Assembly: GCA_963676075.2 (NCBI GenBank)
Contig: CAXXNZ010000031.1
Span: 355,001-419,000, forward strand
DNA: 64,000 nucleotides
Reading direction: 5' to 3'
Origin: JAHJQZ01 sp963676075
GTDB lineage: Bacteria > Pseudomonadota > Alphaproteobacteria > Rhizobiales > Devosiaceae
Positions 27,902-36,780 of the stretch are shown here, in pieces. A program made the position numbers and the translations under genes. Each line of letters begins with the position of its first letter. Position 1 is the first letter of the stretch. Under the pieces are notes generated by a model, which saw only the letters and a program-made list of their open reading frames with translations, was not told the origin of the DNA and made no database searches.

Positions 27902-28761
27902 CCGATCCCGCATCCCGGACCCACTTCAGCTTCGAATTCTTCCCCCCAAAGACGGATGATGCCGAAGACCGCTTCTGGGGCACGCTGCACCGGCTCGCGC
28001 CGCTCAAGCCGAATTTCGTCTCGGTGACCTATGGTGCCGGCGGGTCGACGCGCGAACGCACTTTGCGGCTCGTCTCCAAGATCACCAACGAAACCGGCAT
28101 CACCGCGGCCGCCCACCTGACCTGCGTCGGCGCCAGCCGCGAAGAGATCGACGCCGTCGTCCTCGGCTATCGCGATGCCGGCGTGACGCGCATCGTCGCG
28201 CTCAGGGGCGATCCGCCCGAGGGCATCGGCGCGCCTTTCGTGCCTCACCCCGAAGGTTATCGCAGCGGCGCGGAACTGGTCGAGGGCATCATGGCGCTTG
28301 GCGATTTCGACGTCTCGGTCGCCGCCTATGCCGAAAAGCATCCGCAAAGCCCGGACTGGGACGCCGAGATCGACAATCTCAAGCGCAAGCTCGATGCCGG
28401 AGCCCGCCGGGCCATCACCCAGATGTTCTTCGACAATGCCGATTTCTACCGGCTGCGCGACCGCGCGGCGGCGGCGGGCATTTCCAAGCCCATCATCCCC
28501 GGCATCCAGCCCATCCACTCGTTCAAGCAGGTTTCGAACTTTGCGGCACGCTGTGGCGCGGCGATACCGGACGCGCTCAGGGCGCGGTTCGATGGCGTCG
28601 AGTCCGCCGACCCGGCCCATGCCGAAATCGCTACCGAGTTTCTCGACACCCAGGTCGATGACCTTCATGCCAATGGCGTCAGCACTTTCCATGTCTTCAC
28701 GCTCAACCGCGCCAATCTCATCCTGCCGCTTGCCGCGCGTATGACGGCACAAGACGCATAA
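27898..28761 (+). CDS. metF: Methylenetetrahydrofolate reductase
   Basis: 287 aa, ATG at 27898 overlapping the sahR stop. It reduces 5,10-methylene-THF to 5-methyl-THF, the methyl donor for methionine synthase. Visible MetF marks are FSFEFFPPKTDDAE at the N terminus, SVTYGAGGSTRERT, AAHLTCVGASREEID, RIVALRGDPP, the FAD-contacting ARRAITQMFFDNADFY and PIIPGIQPIHSFKQV. The length is that of bacterial MetF. Placement behind sahR fits control by S-adenosylhomocysteine. No metH follows in this window, unlike in many relatives. Confidence 0.96.
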   Translation: MTDPASRTHFSFEFFPPKTDDAEDRFWGTLHRLAPLKPNFVSVTYGAGGSTRERTLRLVSKITNETGITAAAHLTCVGASREEIDAVVLGYRDAGVTRIVALRGDPPEGIGAPFVPHPEGYRSGAELVEGIMALGDFDVSVAAYAEKHPQSPDWDAEIDNLKRKLDAGARRAITQMFFDNADFYRLRDRAAAAGISKPIIPGIQPIHSFKQVSNFAARCGAAIPDALRARFDGVESADPAHAEIATEFLDTQVDDLHANGVSTFHVFTLNRANLILPLAARMTAQDA

Positions 28762-28803
28762 GGGCGGCTGCGCAGGGCTCGCGCTTCGGCCTACGGCAAA
28801 CTG

Positions 28804-28821
28804 TCCCCGGATTTCCGGGGT
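28804..28821 (+). terminator. Weak terminator-like hairpin after metF
   Basis: CCCCGG-ATTT-CCGGGG followed by TTGAG, 43 bases after the metF stop. The stem is stable but the T-tract is poor, so this is only a candidate end of the sahR-metF transcript. Confidence 0.35.
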
Positions 28822-28907
28822 TGAGCAGGCGCGCAAACCACATTACCGCCACGTTCCCGCCCGATGAGATAGGGGCGCGGGGGCGCGCAAGATCCGTGAG
28901 GTGGCCG

Positions 28908-29834
28908 ATGGACAGACGGCTCTCGGGCGCACTGGCTTGGGGTGCGCTTTTGCTCATCGTCGGTATTCCCGGCTTCGACATGCTCAACCGTCGCGTCGAC
29001 GACACCGCCGGCGTCGCAACCGTGCCTGCTAACGACAGCGCCGCTTCCGCCTGGAAGTCGGGTTCGGACAAAACCGCAAGCGATGCGGCGCCGTTCGGCC
29101 CACTGCCGCCATCGGCAACGCCGGACGTAGCGAATGCGACCAAACCCGACGAAGACGACAGCCTGCCGAGCGTGACAGTTCTGACGCGCGCTCCTGACGC
29201 GGTAAGCGAAACACCACCCGCACCGCCGACGCCGTCGATCATCGTGCTCGACAGTGGTGACACGCCCGCCGAACCGGCGGAGATCGATACGCTCGATACC
29301 GATGCTGTCATCTCTGAGGTCACGACCAGCGCCGATGTCATGGCCAGTCCCGACGCCACGATCAACGCAGATGTCGCGACCAGTGCCGATAACCCCGAAC
29401 CTTCAACAGAGCCGACCGGGACGGCAGATCCGGACCGTGTCTCCTCGGTGATTGCAGCGCGGGTGCGCGACGTGTTGTTTTCGTCGCCGGACGAGACAGT
29501 TGCGCCGGTTGAACCGACACCGCCCCTTGCGTCGACGGATATTGGCCTTCGCAGCACCATCAGCCCGCCGTCGGGCGATGTTCCAGCCGCCGTCATCGAT
29601 GACGATCTTGCCACCGTCGCCACGGCCCCGCTCGATTTCTCGACGCCCGAGCTGGTGCCGCCCGCTTCCATTCCCTATCCGGCGCCCCCGCTCAGCCGCA
29701 AAGGTCCGCCGGTTGCGCGAACTTCTTTTGTGCCACCCGAGCCGGTGCCGGAAATCCGCCCCGACAACGCCATTTTCTTCAGCGATTGGGTCAACACCCC
29801 GCCCAAGACCGCTGCGACAGGGCCGGGGCGCTAG
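28908..29834 (+). CDS. Membrane-anchored proline/threonine-rich protein of unknown function
   Basis: 308 aa from ATG 28908 (GTGAGG upstream). A basic start (MDRRLSG) and one hydrophobic helix (ALAWGALLLIVGIPGF, about 7-24) anchor it. The remaining 280 residues are acidic and very rich in Pro, Thr, Ala, Asp and Val, with no globular segment visible apart from a short stretch near SVIAARVRDVLFSSP. The tail is probably in the periplasm. No family is recognised. Composition is low in complexity, yet the frame is long and has a plausible start. Confidence 0.6.
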   Translation: MDRRLSGALAWGALLLIVGIPGFDMLNRRVDDTAGVATVPANDSAASAWKSGSDKTASDAAPFGPLPPSATPDVANATKPDEDDSLPSVTVLTRAPDAVSETPPAPPTPSIIVLDSGDTPAEPAEIDTLDTDAVISEVTTSADVMASPDATINADVATSADNPEPSTEPTGTADPDRVSSVIAARVRDVLFSSPDETVAPVEPTPPLASTDIGLRSTISPPSGDVPAAVIDDDLATVATAPLDFSTPELVPPASIPYPAPPLSRKGPPVARTSFVPPEPVPEIRPDNAIFFSDWVNTPPKTAATGPGR

Positions 29835-29969
29835 ACAGCTTCTCGCCGGCGCGCGCAGGAGTTGGTGCCGGATTTGCCTTTTCGGCTGTCTATGGACATT
29901 GTGCGCGCCGTCAATGATGGCTGGCAGGCGTGAGTCCTTTTGGCCGCCCGGAATCAGCGCGAGGACGCT

Positions 29970-30671
29970 ATGGCGATCTGGCAATCGATCGGTGAACTTG
30001 TTGGCTCGTTTTCCCGGCGTACCGGGCTCGCCGGGTCGCTGGCCAATGCGCTCGATCCCGACAACTGGCTACCGGGCGGACGCGAAGCGGCCTTCACCAT
30101 TGCCCTTGTCGGACTGAGCGCCAAAATGGCCGTGGCCGATGGCGTGGTGACGGCGACCGAGGTGCGTGCCTTCCATAGCCTGGTCGATGTTTCCCCGGAT
30201 CAGTTCGAGCAGATCGAGAAGCTGTTCCAGCTCGCCCAGCAGGATGTGGCGGGTTACGAAGCCTATGCCCGCAAGGTCCGGCGCTGGTTCGCAGAAACGC
30301 CGGAGATGCTCGAGCATGTGCTCGACGCGCTGTTCCAGATCGCTGCCGCCGACGGGCTGATCCACGAAGCCGAACTCGAATATCTCAAGACCGTCAGTGA
30401 CATATTCGGTTTTGATGAGGCGCGCTTCGAGCAGATCGTCGCCCAATATCTGGTCGGCGGCGATGCAGAGAGTCCCTATTTCGCGCTTGGGCTCAGCAAG
30501 AATGCGCCGGACGAGGAGGTGAAGCGGGTTTATCGCCAGCTGGCGCGCGAACACCACCCGGACCTGCTGCTCGCCAAGGGTGTGCCGGCGGAAATGATCC
30601 CGATCGTCACCGCCCGCATGGCTGCGATCAATGACGCCTATGAATCGATCCGCCGGCAGCGGGGGTTCTAG
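29970..30671 (+). CDS. TerB-DnaJ (DjlA-like) co-chaperone
   Basis: 233 aa from ATG 29970 (GAGGAC upstream). Residues about 45-165 form a TerB/DjlA-like helical domain with acidic loops (AKMAVADGVVTATEVRAF and AAADGLIHEAELEYLKTV). The C-terminal 65 residues are a J domain: YFALGLSKNAPDEEVKRVYR, the HPD tripeptide in REHHPDLL, and MAAINDAYESIRRQRGF. It should stimulate DnaK ATPase. The N-terminal membrane anchor of classical DjlA is not evident, so it is likely soluble or peripheral. Confidence 0.92.
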   Translation: MAIWQSIGELVGSFSRRTGLAGSLANALDPDNWLPGGREAAFTIALVGLSAKMAVADGVVTATEVRAFHSLVDVSPDQFEQIEKLFQLAQQDVAGYEAYARKVRRWFAETPEMLEHVLDALFQIAAADGLIHEAELEYLKTVSDIFGFDEARFEQIVAQYLVGGDAESPYFALGLSKNAPDEEVKRVYRQLAREHHPDLLLAKGVPAEMIPIVTARMAAINDAYESIRRQRGF

Positions 30672-30729
30672 AGCGTAGGGCGCCCTTCCGGCGGATCAAA
30701 ACGCCTGCTCTGGCTGGTTTTCGACGCGC

Positions 30730-31911
30730 CTAGTCGGCCAGTTCGCGTTCCATCAGCGCAATCACCGGTGCCAGCACGGCGTCCGGATAGGCCGACATGT
30801 CGTTCTGCGACACGGCGATGGTGAGGTTGAGATCGGGGATGTAGCCGACAATAGAGAAATAGCCTGCCGTGCCGCCGGTGTGGCCGATCAGTTCGTGACC
30901 GCTGTCGAAGGTGAAATGCGTCAGCCCGAGACCATAGCCGTCCTGCCCGCCAGGACCGGAAGCGGGAACGAGCGTGGTCATCTCGCCAAAAGTCGCCGGA
31001 TCGGTGAACAGCGATCCGCTGCGCAGCCCGTCGAGGAAATCAACGAGATCCGTGGTCGTCGTCACCAACGCACCTCCGCCGCCGCCCCCGGCCATCGACG
31101 GATCGGCTGCGGTGATGTCGACTGGCCCGCTGCCGAGGTCGAGATAGCCGTGAAATGTGTTCTCCGGCATGCCGGTGTCGCCCGGTTCGGGCAGGAAGGT
31201 GTCCGACATCCCGAGTGGGACAAGCACCCGCTCCGTCACCGCTTCGCGCCACGGCTGGCCGAGCACGCCTTCGATGATCATGGCGATGAGCGTGTAGTCG
31301 GTGTTGGAATAGGACCAGCCTGCACCGGGCTCGAAAACCGGCTCCTGCGACGCTGCGCTGGCGAGGATTTCGGCATTCGACCTTTGGCGCGTTGGATTGG
31401 CGGCGAAGGCCATGCGGATATCCGGGGTCATCCATTCGGGCATGCCGCCGGTGTGGTTCAGGAGCATGCGAAGGGTGATCTGGCTGGCGTTCTCGAACTG
31501 GCCGGCGATGTCGGCCGGCAGTAGTTCGGTCATGGTCGCATCAAGCGACAGCCTGCCGTCTTCAATCAGCTGCATGGTGAGGGAGGCAAGCAGGGGCTTC
31601 ATCAGGCTGCCACCGCGAAAGTGCGCATAAGGCGACAAGGGTGCCTCGGTCTCGCGGTCGCTGACGCCGGTGGATAGGGTCCATTCACCCTTTTTGGGGT
31701 GGCTGACATGGAGCAGCACGCCGGAAACCTTTCCGCCGGATTCGGCCAGCACCGTGTCGATGATGTCCTGCAGGCCGTTGCCGATCGCGTCCTCGGCATG
31801 CGCCGCCAATGGGGCGGAAGACAAGAGCAGCGCAGTGGCGCTGGCGGCGGCAAGACGTTTGGCACTGCCGAGGCCCTTGGTGGGGCCATGGACAGAAAAC
31901 TGGACGGTCAT
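30730..31911 (-). CDS. Serine hydrolase (class C beta-lactamase-related)
   Basis: 393 aa from the ATG at 31911 (AGGAGC six bases upstream). An N-terminal signal peptide runs to about residue 40 (LAAASATALLLSSAPLAAHA-ED). The penicillin-recognising motifs are SLMK (SxxK, in FRGGSLMKPLLA), YSN (in GWSYSNTDYTLIAM) and HTG (in ELIGHTGGTAGYF), giving Ser, Lys and Tyr of the catalytic site. Such periplasmic enzymes act as esterases, D-aminopeptidases or carboxypeptidases; a drug-resistance role cannot be inferred. It has a loop rich in glycine (GGGGGGALV) and stands alone. Confidence 0.9.
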   Translation of the reverse strand: MTVQFSVHGPTKGLGSAKRLAAASATALLLSSAPLAAHAEDAIGNGLQDIIDTVLAESGGKVSGVLLHVSHPKKGEWTLSTGVSDRETEAPLSPYAHFRGGSLMKPLLASLTMQLIEDGRLSLDATMTELLPADIAGQFENASQITLRMLLNHTGGMPEWMTPDIRMAFAANPTRQRSNAEILASAASQEPVFEPGAGWSYSNTDYTLIAMIIEGVLGQPWREAVTERVLVPLGMSDTFLPEPGDTGMPENTFHGYLDLGSGPVDITAADPSMAGGGGGGALVTTTTDLVDFLDGLRSGSLFTDPATFGEMTTLVPASGPGGQDGYGLGLTHFTFDSGHELIGHTGGTAGYFSIVGYIPDLNLTIAVSQNDMSAYPDAVLAPVIALMERELAD

Positions 31912-32134
31912 GGATAGCTCCTGATGCAACGCGCTTCGGTGTGCGGCCCGCGCCGTCACGATTGGCATATGCGAACAGGCACGTTGGACTGCAATGGCGA
32001 CAACGTGATGAAACCAACCTTGAAATCGGGACTTGCCAACACCAGACGCGATCGCCGCAAAACCCGCTTTCGGCAGGGCATCGACGGGTCGCACTCCGGG
32101 TGCTTGTCGCGCAAAGACGCGGGTAGCGCGCAGT

Positions 32135-33736
32135 CTAGTCGTGGTTGGCGCCACCGCCGCCACGATGGAGGCCGCCGCCTTTGCCCCTCACATCGCTCGC
32201 CCCGCCCTCCGGCACTGGCGAGCGGAGATAGGTACCATCACCGCTCCTGAGCACCCCCGTATCGAACACCCACCATGCCAGCCCGGCAGTGCCGATGAAG
32301 ATGACGGCCAGCAAGGCTAGGAATTTCCGTCTGAGCCGTGCGCTGATTGGATCCTTCGCGCCATTGTAGTCGAAGCGCTCCATGACGATCTGGTTCTGCC
32401 TCAAGCCCAGCGCGAGGAGGTGAGAGACGGCGGCATCCATCATTTTCGGCGGACCGCAGACGAAGGCGGTGGATTCAGACCTGTCGATATCCTTCAGTAT
32501 TTGCGCGACAAATTTCCGCTCGCATCGGCCATGGCTGAAGTTCTGCGCAAAGCCCGGCTCGCCCTCGCTATCCTCGACGACATAGAGCACCTCCATGTCG
32601 CGGCCCTGGCGCATGTCCTCGATTTCGGCACGAACGATATGGTCGCCGGGCGAACGGGCCGTGACCAGCAGGCGGATCGGACGGCTGTCGCCGCTTAACT
32701 CGATATGCTTCAGGATCGAGCGGATCGGCGCAATGCCGATGCCGCCGGCGATCAACACCAGCGGACCGGGCCCGGCCTCGGCGAGGGAGAAGCTGCCATG
32801 CGGACCGTCGACACCGACCTTCTGCCCTGGCTGCAGCTGCCACACGGCATTGGTCATGTCGCCGACCTTGCGGATGAGGAATTTCAGCTCGGGCAGTTCG
32901 GACGGCGCCGAGGCGATGGAGAACGGATTGTCGGTGATGGTGTGCCGCCCGTTGACGGTCAACCAGGCGAACTGGCCGGCGGCGAAGCTGAACCGGCTGG
33001 CTTCGGGCGCTTCGAGCACGAGTTCAGTGACGCTCGGGTTGAGATCGCGGGCAGATTTGACCCGGAAGCCCTTGCGGTAGGCCCAGAACGGCCGGATCAG
33101 GTGGACCGAACCAAGGGCCAGCACCGCGATGCCGGCAAGCAGATAGATGGTCGTCGAGCCATAGATATCCGAGGCGAAGCGAGCGTTGGTGATGGCATGG
33201 TGCAAAGCGAAACCGCCAATGCCGAGCGCCAGCAGTCCGTGCAACACCCGCCAGACGGCATAGGGCAGAGGCCCGCGCCGCAGCCACACAGCCGCCGGCA
33301 CCAGAACCAGTGCCAAGGCGATGGCGATGACGCCGGTCAGCATGTCCGGATCGACGAGATAGCCGACAAACCGCGCCCATAGCGTTTCGACAGACCAGAC
33401 GGCCCGTCCACGCAGCAGGAATGCGGTGATGTGGACGGCGACCATCAGCACCGCGCCATAGCCGGCGACGCGGTGAAAGCTCATCGAGCGGTCGAGCCCG
33501 ATACGTCCCGAGATTGTCTCGTAACGGCCCGAGGTGACGAACTGCATCAGGAACATGGCCAGTGCCGCGATACCCGAAACACGGGCGAGCAGCGGCCAGT
33601 AGGTCGGGGCATTGGCACCACCGATCAGCGAGGCGGCGAAGGCCGGGCCGAAGGTCAGGGCGATGTAGAGAACAACGAGAATGAAGGTAGGCAGGCCAAA
33701 TGAGCGAGGGCGGCTGACAGAGGGTGCATTGGGCAT
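32135..33736 (-). CDS. Ferric-reductase-like transmembrane flavocytochrome
   Basis: 533 aa from the ATG at 33736 (GGAG eight bases upstream); 33775 is an alternative. Six helices in the N-terminal half contain two His pairs, FHR...VHIT and LHG...LHHA, spaced 13-14 residues apart, the bis-heme pattern of FRO/NOX-type reductases. The C-terminal half has an FAD site (DNPFSIASAPSE), an NAD(P) site (LIAGGIGIAPIRSILKH) and FVCGPPKMMDA. It would carry electrons from NAD(P)H across the membrane to iron or oxygen. After the usual family end there is one more membrane helix (FLALLAVIFIGTAGLAWWVF) and a Gly/His-rich tail (GKGGGLHRGGGGANHD), which could bind metal. Confidence 0.88.
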   Translation of the reverse strand: MPNAPSVSRPRSFGLPTFILVVLYIALTFGPAFAASLIGGANAPTYWPLLARVSGIAALAMFLMQFVTSGRYETISGRIGLDRSMSFHRVAGYGAVLMVAVHITAFLLRGRAVWSVETLWARFVGYLVDPDMLTGVIAIALALVLVPAAVWLRRGPLPYAVWRVLHGLLALGIGGFALHHAITNARFASDIYGSTTIYLLAGIAVLALGSVHLIRPFWAYRKGFRVKSARDLNPSVTELVLEAPEASRFSFAAGQFAWLTVNGRHTITDNPFSIASAPSELPELKFLIRKVGDMTNAVWQLQPGQKVGVDGPHGSFSLAEAGPGPLVLIAGGIGIAPIRSILKHIELSGDSRPIRLLVTARSPGDHIVRAEIEDMRQGRDMEVLYVVEDSEGEPGFAQNFSHGRCERKFVAQILKDIDRSESTAFVCGPPKMMDAAVSHLLALGLRQNQIVMERFDYNGAKDPISARLRRKFLALLAVIFIGTAGLAWWVFDTGVLRSGDGTYLRSPVPEGGASDVRGKGGGLHRGGGGANHD

Positions 33737-33956
33737 CTGGATCACTCCGGTGGCGTTGCGAGTGGCATTTGCCATCGGCCTTGGCCGGGTTTGCCGTAGG
33801 GTGGCGAACCATCTCGCAGGGGCGGGCACCAGTGCGCCCCCGCTGCACTATGTCGGAGCGAACCGACGAACCTGAGTTAAATCCCTGTAACGTTCTGCGA
33901 CAAAAACGACCTGTATTTCAGACCTTATGGTCAGGAGTGGCCGACTGGTGCCCGTC

Positions 33957-35120
33957 TCAGGACGAAGCCAGAAGGCTCGCCAGGCTCGAGAAGCCGCTGG
34001 TCGGAGACGAGCCCGAGGACAACGCGCCGAGCAGCGAATTGGTGCCGGTGTTGGAGAACATGCTGGCGATGTAGCTGGCACTTTTGTAGTTGGACACCGC
34101 TGCCTGATAGAGCGAGTCGTCCCAACCCACCGCTTGCCGTTCCTCGGAGGACAGGGAGGAATAGGCCGAAATGATGTTTTCGGCCATCGCCGTCGGGCTC
34201 GACGTGCGGCCGGCATCGGAAATGCAGCTCATCAGAACCTGGCGGCCACGGCTGGAAATCTCTTCCTTGGCGGCGGAGATCTCCTGGATTGAGAACTGGT
34301 TGCCCTGATTGAGAACGATCGCTGACAACGACCGGCTTGAGAAGTCCGAGAAGTCAGCCTTGATGCCGTGCTTCTGGTATTTGGAGAAATTGAGCGACTT
34401 GCCCTGCGCCGCCGCCGCGGCGATCTGCTGGTCGAGCGCCGCGCGCGCATGGTCGGCAAGACTGGAGAAGTCCTGGGCGTGGCCGATATCGTCGGCGGCG
34501 GCTCGGGCGATGTAATCGGTGACCGGGTCATCGTCGACATTGGGCCATTTCGTCGGCGAGGTCGCAAGCTCGCCGAGGGCCTTCTCGACCGCCGCATACT
34601 GCGCCTTCCAATCGGATCCCGCCTTTTCCTCGGTCGAGGCGCCGTCCAGAAAGGTCTTGGCCGCCTGATAGAGCTTGTTGATATGGCCGGTGACCTTGTA
34701 GACCGCGAACGGCCCTGTCATGGCGTCGTCGAAACGTCCGGTCATCTCGGCGCCGGCAACCTTGATCTCGTCGTCGGTGAATGTGCCGTCGGTGTTGCTG
34801 GCAATGGCCCACAAATCCCTTCGGTCGAACCCGGACATGTCGATGGCGAGCTTGCCGTCCTTGTAGGGACCATCGGTTCCGGCGTCCTTGATGAGGCCGG
34901 TCAGGCTTTCCCGCGCTTCCTTGATCACTTCGAGAAAGCTCTTGGTCGACAGCGCTGCCTGGGCCTCAGGCGACAGCGTCACGTTCGCGGCGCTCGATGA
35001 GGAGCTGCCGGACGAGGCCGCCGACTTGCCGGCGGAACCGGAGCTTGCGGCGTTGCTCGCGCTTCTGGTGCTGCTGGACGAATAACTCGAATAGGAATTG
35101 ACGACGCCGATCGATGTCAT
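33957..35120 (-). CDS. Serine-rich protein of unknown function
   Basis: 387 aa from the ATG at 35120 (GGATGG upstream; 35129 is also possible). The first 60 residues are mostly Ser, Ala and Gly (SYSSYSSSSTRSASNAASSG) and end in NVTLSPEAQAAL, a motif I associate with several alphaproteobacterial surface or flagellum-linked proteins. The rest is helical and hydrophilic with acidic EF-like stretches (MSGFDRRDLWAIA, NTDGTFTDDEIKVAGAEM), and the C terminus is again serine-rich. There is no signal peptide or membrane helix. It could be an unconventional secreted protein, but no family is recognised. Confidence 0.72.
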   Translation of the reverse strand: MTSIGVVNSYSSYSSSSTRSASNAASSGSAGKSAASSGSSSSSAANVTLSPEAQAALSTKSFLEVIKEARESLTGLIKDAGTDGPYKDGKLAIDMSGFDRRDLWAIASNTDGTFTDDEIKVAGAEMTGRFDDAMTGPFAVYKVTGHINKLYQAAKTFLDGASTEEKAGSDWKAQYAAVEKALGELATSPTKWPNVDDDPVTDYIARAAADDIGHAQDFSSLADHARAALDQQIAAAAAQGKSLNFSKYQKHGIKADFSDFSSRSLSAIVLNQGNQFSIQEISAAKEEISSRGRQVLMSCISDAGRTSSPTAMAENIISAYSSLSSEERQAVGWDDSLYQAAVSNYKSASYIASMFSNTGTNSLLGALSSGSSPTSGFSSLASLLASS

Positions 35121-35393
35121 GGTTTCCATCCCGGAATCTGTCCGGGGTCCTCTGTGCTGTCCCATGACTCGCATATTCTGTGCCAGATCGGGACGCCAGC
35201 ATTTGCGGGCGATTCCGGGCGAGGCGGCTGTCCTGCTCCCCCGGGACGCGGCAAAAGATTCCGGTCCGATGGTTCGGGGCCGGCAGAATCCGCCGGCTCG
35301 CAGGGTTGTGCTGCATCAACGCGGACGGTCGCTCCGCGCGCTAGTCTGGGCGGAGCATAAGGTATCGCGCAGCAAACCCGGGGGGAGTGCGCA

Positions 35394-36134
35394 ATGACCG
35401 AACATGCCGAACGCGGAGCAGCCCGCCTTGCCGTCTTCTGGTCCTCGCTTATCCTGGCGCTGTCGCCCGTCGCCGCCGCCATCGTCCTGGCGCCGGCCCG
35501 CTCTGGGCCGTTCTGCCCCGCCGATTGCGTCGTCTACCCGTTCGCCGACATCGCCCGCTTCTACCCGCAGGACTATTTGTGGATGTACGCCATGATCGCG
35601 GCGAGCTTCGCGCTGGTCGTGCTCGGCGCCGCCTCGGTGTCCCTGACCCCGGTGGTGCGGCGGCCTTTGGCCCGTATCGGCAACGGCTTCGGGCTGATGG
35701 CGGCGATCACCTTGTCCATCTGCTATTTCATCCAGATCGAGGTTATCCAGCCCAGTCTGATCGCCGGCGAGACCGAGGGCATTGCCCTTGTGACCCAGTA
35801 CAACGCGCACGGCATCTTCATCGCCCTCGAGGATCTCGGCTATCTGGCGCTGGCCTTGGCGCTGGTCGGGTTGACCGCAGGGCTGAAACCGCTAGGGCGG
35901 CTGTTCGCCATGGCCCACTGGACGGCGCTCGGCGGCGGCGTGCTGGTCGTTCTGGCTTTCCTCGTCATCACCATTTTCTTCGGCGTCGGACGCTCCTACT
36001 ATTTCGAGGTCACCGCCATCGTGATCGACTGGATCGTCATGCTGGTTGCCGGTGGATTGATGGCTGTCGCCACCAAGCGCATGACCCGCCGCGCAATGAA
36101 ATGGCGCGATGAACCGCCGGCGGGGGATGTTTGA
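35394..36134 (+). CDS. Hypothetical multi-pass membrane protein
   Basis: 246 aa, ATG at 35394 after GGGGGAG. Six hydrophobic helices are visible: residues about 13-34 (AVFWSSLILALSPVAAAIVL), 62-82, 98-118, 142-163, 176-200 and 205-228. Short loops include CPADCVVYPF with two cysteines and a periplasmic-looking DIARFYPQDYLWMY. There is no recognised catalytic motif; it resembles DUF4386-like or other small membrane families only in general shape. A RIME-like repeat follows directly. Confidence 0.78.
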   Translation: MTEHAERGAARLAVFWSSLILALSPVAAAIVLAPARSGPFCPADCVVYPFADIARFYPQDYLWMYAMIAASFALVVLGAASVSLTPVVRRPLARIGNGFGLMAAITLSICYFIQIEVIQPSLIAGETEGIALVTQYNAHGIFIALEDLGYLALALALVGLTAGLKPLGRLFAMAHWTALGGGVLVVLAFLVITIFFGVGRSYYFEVTAIVIDWIVMLVAGGLMAVATKRMTRRAMKWRDEPPAGDV

Positions 36135-36136
36135 GA

Positions 36137-36238
36137 GCTTGTTCAGGAAAAGTGGCTCCCACTTTTCCGGTTCGAACAAGCGACCACTCAAAACCCTGGA
36201 TCATGCGTTTTGGGACCACCAAAACGTGACAGGGTTTG
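36137..36238. repeat. Double-palindrome intergenic repeat (RIME1-like)
   Basis: About 102 bp with two palindromes. The first is GCTTGTTC...GGAAAAGTGG / CCACTTTTCC...GAACAAGC (36137-36181). The second nests CGTTTTGG / CCAAAACG (36206-36226) inside CAAAACCCTG / CAGGGTTTG (36189-36238). The size and two-palindrome layout agree with what I recall of the Rhizobium-specific mosaic element RIME1. It may end the upstream transcript before rnpB. Confidence 0.6.
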
Positions 36239-36292
36239 TGCTGGAGGCGGGTGGTGCTTGCCCTAGCTCAGCGCAACAGCTAGGAGTTTGCG

Positions 36293-36678
36293 GCCAGTTG
36301 ACCGGGTAGCCGCTCCTGTTCGCAGGGGAGGAAAGTCCGGGCTCCAGAAAACACGGTGCCGGATAGCGTCCGGCGGGGGCGACCCCAGGGAAAGTGCCAC
36401 AGAAAACAGACTACCTCGCGTCGCGGGGAAAAGGTGAAACGGTGCGGTAAGAGCGCACCGGGGACCTGGCGACAGGGACCGCATGGTAAACCCCACCGGG
36501 AGCAAGACCGAATAGGGACGACGCGGGCAGGTCGCAAGATTTGCCCAGCCTTGTTTTCAGGCCGATCGTCCGGGTTGGTTGCAAGAGGCGCACAGCAATG
36601 TGCGTCCCAGATGAATGGCTACCACGTCTCAGGTTTCGGCCTGGGGCCTTACAGAACCCGGCTTACAGGTCAACTGGC
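36293..36678 (+). ncRNA. rnpB: RNase P RNA (type A)
   Basis: The ends pair as stem P1: GCCAGTTGACC (36293-36303) with GGTCAACTGGC (36668-36678), eleven perfect pairs. The universal core GAGGAAAGTCCGGGCTCC lies at 36328-36345, and the 3' core ACAGAACCCGGCTTACAG precedes the P1 closing strand. The 386-base length fits alphaproteobacterial type-A RNase P RNA, the catalytic RNA that trims the 5' ends of pre-tRNAs. A short inverted repeat CTAGCT/AGCTAG lies just before it in the promoter region. Confidence 0.97.
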
Positions 36679-36780
36679 GCTTCACCATCGTTGCCGCGGT
36701 TTCGCCGCCGCAAATCCGCCTTGATCCGGGCGATGTCTTGCGCCCGCTGCGCCGGCTATCGGCGTTTTTGAGTGCATGAA

